Origin: Diabrotica undecimpunctata
Taxonomy: Eukaryota; Arthropoda; Insecta; Coleoptera; Chrysomelidae
Reading direction: 5' to 3'
Assembly: GCF_040954645.1 (NCBI RefSeq)
Contig: NC_092813.1
Coordinates: 23,257,235-23,321,234, forward strand
Length of the DNA: 64,000 nucleotides
A model generated the notes under the pieces. It ran no database searches. It was not told the origin of the DNA and worked only from the letters and a program-made list of their open reading frames with translations. Every line of letters begins with the position of its first letter. Position 1 is the first letter of the stretch. Shown here piece by piece: positions 57,699 to 64,000 of this stretch. Both the position numbers and the translations under genes were made by a program.

Positions 57699-59732
57699 TC
57701 AGTTATTTCTATTTTCAACCAGTCGGTTGAACTTTGGGCATATTCTTGAATTTGCCACATGCCCATTCACGTCGCAGTTGAGGCATCTGGTTGTTTCTTC
57801 CTTGCATTCCAGCGCTATGTGACCCTCTTTGCCACATCGGAAGCAACATCCTCTTCTGTTCTGCCCCTTGCAGTGCCATTGTTTGTGTCCAAAGGCAAGA
57901 CATCTCAAGCATCTCGGTATTTCTAACCTTGATTTTATCACTCGGCAGGATGTGTAGTCTACTTTTATTCTTTTCATTTGCAAGATCTTTTCGGCAACAT
58001 CTTCATCCACATCGATCACGGCACTCATCATCCCTCTTACTGCGCCTCGTGTCTCGGTCCAAATTTTTATAATGTCACAGACCCGCTCTTTTCCAGCTGC
58101 TTCCTCTGTGGCCTTTTGGATCTCTTCCTTTGTTGTATTGGGTGGGATTTCCTGTACTAAGATTCTTCCCTTCACGATGCCTCCTTTTGCCACTGCTCTC
58201 GACACGCATGTATTATCAGAGAGAAGTTTCTTCACTTCCTCTGCCTTTTCCCGTCCTCCGACCAACTCCAGTGATATTCCTTGGTCTCTAGTCTGTCTGA
58301 TCCTTTTAATGTCAATGTCCTTTCTTCCTGTCAGCTTGTTTTTTACCTCTGTCATTAAATCCACAAAGGATTTTTCTTTGGTTTTATTGATGATTACGAC
58401 TCCATTTTGTTCTTTGGACTTGATGTTGATATTGGTCCACCTTCTTGTTGTTTTTTTACCTAGGATCGTGATCGTTACATCTCTTCCTCTTACAGCCCAT
58501 TCCATAATTTTTCTCGATGTCTCAACTCCCAGTGCTACCGATGTGTGGATTCCCAGGTTTTCTCTTCCCAGCTCCTCCATCTTCTGTACCAGTTTCCGGT
58601 ATGTTTTCAGGAACTTCACCGGCACAGGTTCTTCCTTTTTGTTTGGGAGAAGTTTAAATCCATACTTCTCCTTGTGGATCCACGTTCCATCTTTATGAAC
58701 AGACATCGTGACTTTCGTAGTTCCCAGGCCGCCCTCCTCATCCACCTTCGCTGGAGCACCTGGTAGCTGCGGAAACATAGCTTTGGCCTTTTCCATGGCT
58801 TTGTTGTCCTCGTCATTGTTGGTGACAAAGACTGCCACGTCTCCTGTTAATTCTGAGATGTTACCTTCTTTCACTATAGTCCTAGTGAAGACCGCCTCTG
58901 GCCAGTCTTCATTTAGAAATTCTATTGTTTCCTTCTCTTCCTTACATGTTGTCATCTTATTTGTGATAGCGTCTGCCCTTCGTTTAATGGCTTCTGGATT
59001 CTCTAGATCCACTTGAACCCCCATTGTCGCCAACTTCTTAACTTTCAAGGGTCCCATGTTGATCTGCACGCCTCTGGATGTCATGCATACAGACTTTCTT
59101 GGAGCCTCTTTTTCATTATTTTCCTCCACTTCCTCGATATAATCGAGCATCCGATTTCTCAAGATGTCGACCTCCCTCTTTATGGATAGCCTTGTATTTG
59201 GCACCTTTCTCATAAGTTTCTCGAGTTCCGCTACGCTGTCCTGGAGACGCTCCAACTTTGATCTAGTTTTGTAGTTCAGTGGCTTCCCCTCTTCCTCTAA
59301 ACTGGATGTTTCTGTCCTGTTGCTTGGTTTTCTTTTTCTTGACCTCCTTTTTTTCCATTCATCATCAAAGCTGCATCTGCTGTCTGAGCTGCTTGCTGCT
59401 TCGTCTTCCTTTCTTTCGTTTTCTTTCCTTAAAATCTCCTCCCTCATTTTATTTTTTTCTTCCTTCTGCCTGTTTTCCCCTTTCTCTTTTTCTCCTCCCT
59501 TTATTTCTTCCTCTCTCTTGGTTTGCTGATTTTCCCTTTCTTCCCTATCCTTCCCGCTATTTCTGTTTGTTTTATTTTTATCTACAATTTCTTTCACTTC
59601 TCTTCTCCAGTTTTTCTTCCCTTGAGTTTCATCCCTTTCTTTCACTCCTCCTCTTCTACTTTCTTCTTCATCTCCACTGTTCCCTTTTCCGTCTCTTTTA
59701 TTTTTCTTTTTCTTTCTCATATTTCTTCCCAC
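57699..59732 (-). CDS. R1-like LINE ORF1 protein, intact (677 aa)
   Basis: A single open frame from 59732 (MGRNMRKKKK). The first ~180 residues are highly charged (Lys/Glu/Arg), with a likely coiled coil around residues 150-215. The C-terminus has three zinc knuckles: CLRCLAFGHKQWHC, CFRCGKEGHIALEC and CLNCDVNGHVANSRIC, at about residues 610-665. This is the Gag-like RNA-binding protein of R1-clade LINEs. Unlike ORF2 it has no stop or frameshift, which suggests either chance or a recent origin of the ORF2 lesions. Reverse-strand frames here are shadows. Confidence 0.92.
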   Translation of the reverse strand: MGRNMRKKKKNKRDGKGNSGDEEESRRGGVKERDETQGKKNWRREVKEIVDKNKTNRNSGKDREERENQQTKREEEIKGGEKEKGENRQKEEKNKMREEILRKENERKEDEAASSSDSRCSFDDEWKKRRSRKRKPSNRTETSSLEEEGKPLNYKTRSKLERLQDSVAELEKLMRKVPNTRLSIKREVDILRNRMLDYIEEVEENNEKEAPRKSVCMTSRGVQINMGPLKVKKLATMGVQVDLENPEAIKRRADAITNKMTTCKEEKETIEFLNEDWPEAVFTRTIVKEGNISELTGDVAVFVTNNDEDNKAMEKAKAMFPQLPGAPAKVDEEGGLGTTKVTMSVHKDGTWIHKEKYGFKLLPNKKEEPVPVKFLKTYRKLVQKMEELGRENLGIHTSVALGVETSRKIMEWAVRGRDVTITILGKKTTRRWTNINIKSKEQNGVVIINKTKEKSFVDLMTEVKNKLTGRKDIDIKRIRQTRDQGISLELVGGREKAEEVKKLLSDNTCVSRAVAKGGIVKGRILVQEIPPNTTKEEIQKATEEAAGKERVCDIIKIWTETRGAVRGMMSAVIDVDEDVAEKILQMKRIKVDYTSCRVIKSRLEIPRCLRCLAFGHKQWHCKGQNRRGCCFRCGKEGHIALECKEETTRCLNCDVNGHVANSRICPKFNRLVENRNN

Positions 59733-59983
59733 GAGTTGGGTCGTGCTGATCGGTCCAGTGGGGCAGTGCGCCCTTACCCCACCAAGGCTGTTTTCCCCTC
59801 AGGTTCGCCACCTCCCTTGGGCATCGCTTGTGGCCCACTTTATTACCCCTGGGCCATGCACCTCTTTGGCACGATCCGTTACACCTTGAGGTTAGGGAGG
59901 CGGTATATTAGGATTATGCATAGCCGCCTGCCCTATGCATATCCGTTTGTATGGATGTTAAGAATCTAAATTAATAAAAGTGT
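59733..59983 (-). other. 5' leader of the R1-like LINE
   Basis: About 250 bp, GC-rich in the first half, without long frames; expected to contain the internal promoter. No motif identified. Confidence 0.6.
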
Positions 59984-59995
59984 TGAAGTAACACT
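59984..59995. repeat. 12-bp target-site duplication of the R1-like LINE, right copy
   Basis: TGAAGTAACACT, identical to 54170-54181. Confidence 0.92.
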
Positions 59996-60179
59996 AAAAC
60001 CGGTCAGTTTATGACTGAACCGCCAAAATAGAACAGTGCGGTACTAAACTGATGCAAGCAGAAATCTACCCACACGGGTGTCCGATTTCAACATGTGTTA
60101 GTATTAAATCAATAGAGGGCACTATGTTCAGTTGTTTTATGACTAAAACTCAAAATTTAAGAATTTTGAGTTATGCCAC

Positions 60180-60460
60180 TTTATTATTAAAGGTGCGACA
60201 TGTCTAATGCCTTTAAAATGACGATTGCTTCTCCCGTGAAAATGCTGCAGAATTGAGGGATGCGAACTGCATATTCAGACTTTCCTAGAATAAAGGCCGA
60301 TGCATGTCTGTTTTCAGTTCTTAACGCATTAGTAAAAATCTTGTTATAGCCAGTGTATTCTGATATCCGTTCTTGATATAATTTGTTAATGATTAGGGGT
60401 GGAACTTGATGTGATATTGCTTTGGCTGTAGACTTCGAATGTTGTAGACAACTTTAAGCT
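60180..60460 (-). pseudogene. LINE relic: RNase H part
   Basis: The minus strand reads IFTNALRTENRHASAFILGK (degenerate FTDGSK motif), then IPQFCSIFTGEAIVILKALD, the first two RNase H blocks of an I/Jockey-type LINE. It belongs to the same copy as the RT part at 60880-61600 and is separated from it by about 420 bp that include a Gypsy gag fragment. Confidence 0.72.
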
Positions 60461-60523
60461 GTCAGTGTTTGACAGAAGTCACTGTCACTGGCGTATTAAT
60501 TTCTATTGTTTTAATCAACATAA

Positions 60524-60858
60524 ATGGAGAAGTATCTAAGACCCGAGAGGTTCGACGGGGATCCATCTGTGAAACAGCAAAGGAATGGGACCATTGGAAA
60601 AGAACTTTTATGAACTTTTTAGCTGCCCATATTGTCACTCCCGCTGTTTCTGCTGATGGTGCTGCTGTACCACCCCTAGATATTAATGATACTAATCTAC
60701 AACTGTTAATAAATCATATTTCGCCACGAGTATATACATATATAAGCGATTGTAACACTTACAACGAATTCATTCAAACTCTTGACAAAATATACATCAA
60801 ACCAAACAATAATATTCATGCTCGTCACATACTAACCTTATATCCTAGGTTTTGCTTT
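60524..60858 (+). pseudogene. Gypsy-type gag N-terminal fragment
   Basis: ATG at 60524 opens MEKYLRPERFDGDPS; after a one-base shift near 60565 the frame continues with TAKEWDHWKRTFMNFLAAH, LQLLINHISPRVYTYISDC and LDKIYIKPNNNIHARHIL to about 60855. This pattern (L-x-PERFD, KEW-x-HW, ISPRVY) is the N-terminus of Gag in a group of animal Gypsy elements. No LTR or pol is nearby, so it is an isolated relic. Confidence 0.7.
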
Positions 60859-60879
60859 ATCATTTCAGTACTCTTTGGA

Positions 60880-61600
60880 TAGGCCGTGAGGGATATATCA
60901 ATAGTGGGAAAATTAATAGTCCGGGGAGGTATAGTTCGTTGTGTAGGATAAGAATGTGTCAGCTGCTCCATGTCAAATCCATATCTGGTTAAACGTTCTT
61001 TAAGGGGTGGATAGTTTTGTTAATGGCAATGAGTAGATGGATATACTTTGTAACGAAGTAAATAGTTTATGTTATTAGGGTTGGAAAACAGTCTCGCGGC
61101 ATAATTTAAAGAAATGTGTTGTCTTCCTGAAAACTTGAAACGGGACTAGTTCAGTAAGCAGCCAGAATAAGTCTAAAACGTCTGTTTTGTGTAGTGTCTA
61201 GTTTTTAAAAAATATAATTACTCGCAGTTGAATAGCATATTGCACCATAATTCAGTTTATTCGGATTAATGATTGGTATATATGCAGCAATTTTATGGTG
61301 TCCGCTCCCCAAGACCGATTTGATAGCATTTTAAGGAGATTTATTTTAGATTGGCAGGATACAACTAGCTTTTTAATATGTTCTGCCCATGTTAACTGAC
61401 TTTTCTTTTATTGAATACGATGAAACGAGATTTATTACCTGAGAACGTAAAACCAGTTTTTTGGGGCCAGTCTTCTAGTTTATGCAGAAATGATTTCAAA
61501 ATTTTTGAGACTAGTGTAATGTTGCAGCTAGTAGTATATACAACTAAGTCATCTGCATACAGATTTGCTTTCAAAAGTAGCTTTATCTCTTGAGCAATCT
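60880..61600 (-). pseudogene. LINE relic: RT C-terminal part
   Basis: The minus-strand frame from 61574 reads ANLYADDLVVYTTSCN (catalytic YADD intact) and LEDWPQKTGFTFSGNKSRFI to a stop at 61392. Beyond it, in broken frames, HIKKL.V.CQSKINLLKML and RSWGADT are the connection motifs. Degenerate down to about 60880 where homology switches to the gag-bearing insert. Confidence 0.78.
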
Positions 61601-61645
61601 TTCTATAAACCGTGTGTAGCTTTATCTCTTGAGCAATCTTTCTTG
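61578..61645. repeat. Short direct repeat, 2 x ~29 bp
   Basis: GTAGCTTTATCTCTTGAGCA and the following AATCTTTCT occur at 61578 and again at 61616 (38-bp spacing). Confidence 0.9.
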
Positions 61646-62026
61646 ACCGCGTGTGTGACTTAACTGTGTAGGTCCTCTATTAATCTTCTAGACTCTGTAA
61701 AATGAATTAGTATGTAAAGTAACCTAAAATTAACAGTGAGGTATACACTCAAGTATATTGAGGCCTCACATCACTAGTGTATATTTTTTTTTGAGACACC
61801 CAAAGTAAACACCAAAATTAGTGATAACATGCAATGGATTCCCTTGTCCTATTCCATTGCAGTAAAAAACTATGCTACTTCACACGCGAAACCATCGTGT
61901 GCCGTCGGGTCAATCATTCCAAATATATGCGTGTCTGGTAGATAAGAATCAAAATAGACGTGGACGCATTGATGGTCGCTGCAACTTATTTTTACTTTAA
62001 TGCAGTTGGCTGTGTAAATACAAAGT

Positions 62027-62030
<4 letters not shown>
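61646..62030. other. No gene recognised
   Basis: Mixed-composition sequence, no coding signal or repeats that I can name. Confidence 0.4.

Positions 62031-62113
<83 letters not shown>
62031..62113. repeat. TA microsatellite, left of the pogo-like element
   Basis: About 41 TA units ending directly at the CAGTA terminus of the element at 62114. Confidence 0.95.
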
Positions 62114-62116
<3 letters not shown>

Positions 62117-62820
62117 TATACTCCCTCTGTAACGAACACGGTTATTACGAGGTATCGCTTATAACGAGATACATTAGATGTCCCGTGAAATTTCTATTGA
62201 ACTATAACCGTCTATAATGAGGCAAATTTGGTTATAACGAGAAAGAATAAGATCCAAAAACGTGTTTTTTACGTTTTTGGTCGGGTCGTGGCTATAAATA
62301 AATACCTTTTCAAAGAGCCCCTCAATAAACTTAACTGCAGCCCGCAATAAACTTCTTTACAATGAATAAATACAACTGTTTCACATCTTTAGAAAATATG
62401 ATAGAATGATACTGGACCATTTAAAGCAGTTAAAAATGACAGAGTTCTTAAAATTGCAGAAGCAATAGTTTATGTTATCCTTGAAAATACGCTTTATACA
62501 TTATGTAGTTGGAAATAAATATAAGTACAGATTTTTTGTTTTAACGTATATCATTGATAATAAAAGTAAACAACTCTTTTATGTTTTAATATATTTCATT
62601 GACAATAAAAGTAAATAACTTTTTTTCAAAAACGCCATTCAAACAATACTTATTAGCATCTTATATTGCTCCGAATGGCTTTACTATAGGAAGTTAATAG
62701 TTTAGAAAACTACAGATTCATATGTATGCACAGTATTATTATTGTCTGATATAACGAGATCGGCTTATAACGAGGTAATTAGTCTGTCATTTCAGTTCTC
62801 GTTATAGAGGGAGTCTACTG
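62114..62820. mobile_element. Non-autonomous pogo/Tigger-like DNA transposon, 707 bp
   Basis: The left end CAGTATACTCCCTCTGTAAC and the reverse complement of the right end CAGTAGACTCCCTCTATAAC differ at two of 20 positions; both continue with ACGA and several subterminal TATAACGAG or TTATAACGA motifs (62150, 62157, 62233, 62754, 62765, 62800). TA dinucleotides flank both sides, as for Tc1/mariner/pogo elements. I see no transposase frame, so it would depend on a relative. It sits inside a TA microsatellite. Confidence 0.85.
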
Positions 62821-63600
<780 letters not shown>

Positions 63601-63605
63601 AAATT

Positions 63606-63830
63606 TCACTGAATAATTCTACTAACATCAATGTGATTCTCTGTTAGTAGTTTTAATATTTCTGGTATTTCATCCGTTCCCATGGATTTATCATTTTTTA
63701 TACGTTTTACTGCTTTTTCAATTTCCCCTTTGGTAATTGTATGTCTATTTATACTTTTTGATTCCATTGTTTCCATTCTTTCGTTGTCTTTAAATATCCC
63801 TTTTATATATATTTTCCTCAGTTCCATCTA
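63606..63830 (-). pseudogene. RTE-type LINE fragment: endonuclease-RT linker
   Basis: 73 open codons with IYIKGIFKDNERMET, TITKGEIEKAVKRIKNDKS and MGTDEIPEILKLLTENHID. This is the segment just before the RT core in RTE-clade LINEs (pattern I-[ST]-x-x-E-[VI]-x-x-A-[IL]-x-x-[ML]-K-x-x-K-[AS]-x-G-x-D-x-[IV]-P). The usual P of GPDE is T. Both sides are missing. Confidence 0.72.
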
Positions 63831-63896
63831 AGCTTTTAACGAGAGTAGACGTATTTACGATAAGTATAGTGGTGAAGACAAAGTTTATTTTGTGAA

Positions 63897-64000
63897 ATGG
63901 AAGTAGTTAGAAAGGAGATTGATGATCCTGGTGGAACAACTATATCATTATCTGGTGAGTCGTTTCCAATAACAAACGATTATAAAAATGATAATGATCT
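63897..64000 (+). CDS. Possible start of a gene running off the right edge
   Basis: ATG at 63897 opens a frame to the window end (MEVVRKEIDDPGGTTISLSG and on, 34 codons). A GTGAGT inside it at about 63954 could be a splice donor. Too short to identify or to rule out chance. Confidence 0.25.
   Translation, partial: MEVVRKEIDDPGGTTISLSGESFPITNDYKNDND

Larger units (their letters stand above)
54182..59983 (-). mobile_element. Full-length R1-clade-like LINE, GC-richer than its surroundings
   Basis: About 5.8 kb, bounded by a 12-bp target duplication and ending (minus strand) in an A tract next to 54182. On the minus strand: 5' leader 59983-59733, intact ORF1, ORF2 with endonuclease, RT and a C-terminal Cys/His motif, and a 3' untranslated region 54660-54192. 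There is no RNase H. This layout and the motifs match the R1/TRAS-like group. ORF2 carries two in-frame TGA codons, three frameshifts and a mutated catalytic box. Base composition is visibly richer in G and C than the flanks. Confidence 0.93.

Noticed and set aside
58072..59969. Ser/Phe-rich plus-strand frames of up to 208 codons across the R1-like ORF1
   Set aside because: Antisense of the charged ORF1; no start context or family resemblance.

Overview
This window is eukaryotic nuclear DNA, almost certainly from an insect with a large, AT-rich, repeat-packed genome; a beetle would fit but is not proven. The evidence is the mix of insect-type transposable elements (Gypsy LTR retrotransposons, I/Jockey-like, R1-like and RTE-like LINEs, Tc1/mariner and pogo-type DNA transposons), a short GT-AG intron of 56 bp, insect multicopy protein families and long TA microsatellites. 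I see no rRNA, tRNA, CRISPR or prokaryotic feature, and no clearly intact host gene.

Layout. (1) 1-14719: a minus-strand LINE (LINE-1; ORF1 with zinc knuckles, then endonuclease, RT and RNase H) is split by a complete plus-strand Gypsy-type element at 1107-11295. The Gypsy element has 1326-bp LTRs that differ at only about 4 sites, a tRNA-Lys-like primer site, an uninterrupted 1562-codon gag-pol, a polypurine tract and a 4-bp target duplication (ACAA), so it is young. (2) 14940-16330: a ~385-bp satellite with one inverted unit. (3) 18025-22400: degenerate plus-strand LINE-2. (4) 23260-24083 and 25859-27870: two 5'-truncated minus-strand RTE-type LINEs. (5) 28500-30970: a Tc1/mariner transposase relic, two fold-back elements and a perfect 3 x 221-bp tandem repeat. 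(6) 31080-32060: RTE endonuclease relic. (7) 33130-38560: LINE-3, related to LINE-2 and invaded by a 343-bp element with a 13-bp target duplication and a hammerhead-ribozyme-like motif, and probably by a second ~300-bp insert.

(8) 38785-39460: another LINE 3' end with a TA tail. (9) 40050-53897: pieces of a multi-exon minus-strand gene of an insect multicopy family (C-terminal relic at 40.0-40.7 kb, N-terminal exons at 52.3-53.9 kb). They lie on either side of a second LTR element (42081-50862) that sits inside a TA microsatellite. That element has 2588-bp LTRs and encodes Gag, part of protease and an integrase tail, but lacks RT, RNase H and the integrase core: a young non-autonomous derivative. 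A small cysteine-rich ORF lies at 51038-51604. (10) 54182-59983: a full-length, conspicuously GC-richer R1-like LINE flanked by a 12-bp target duplication, with an intact ORF1 and a decayed ORF2. (11) 60180-64000: a LINE relic split by a Gypsy gag fragment, a pogo-like non-autonomous element inside a TA microsatellite, an RTE fragment and a possible first exon at the right edge.

How the parts work together: there is no operon or pathway. The window is a nested stack of insertions of different ages. The two LTR elements are the youngest layer (near-identical LTRs); the LINEs are older and mostly broken. The elements most likely to be or to have recently been mobile are the Gypsy at 1107-11295, acting on its own, and the Gag-bearing derivative at 42081-50862, which would need RT and integrase in trans.
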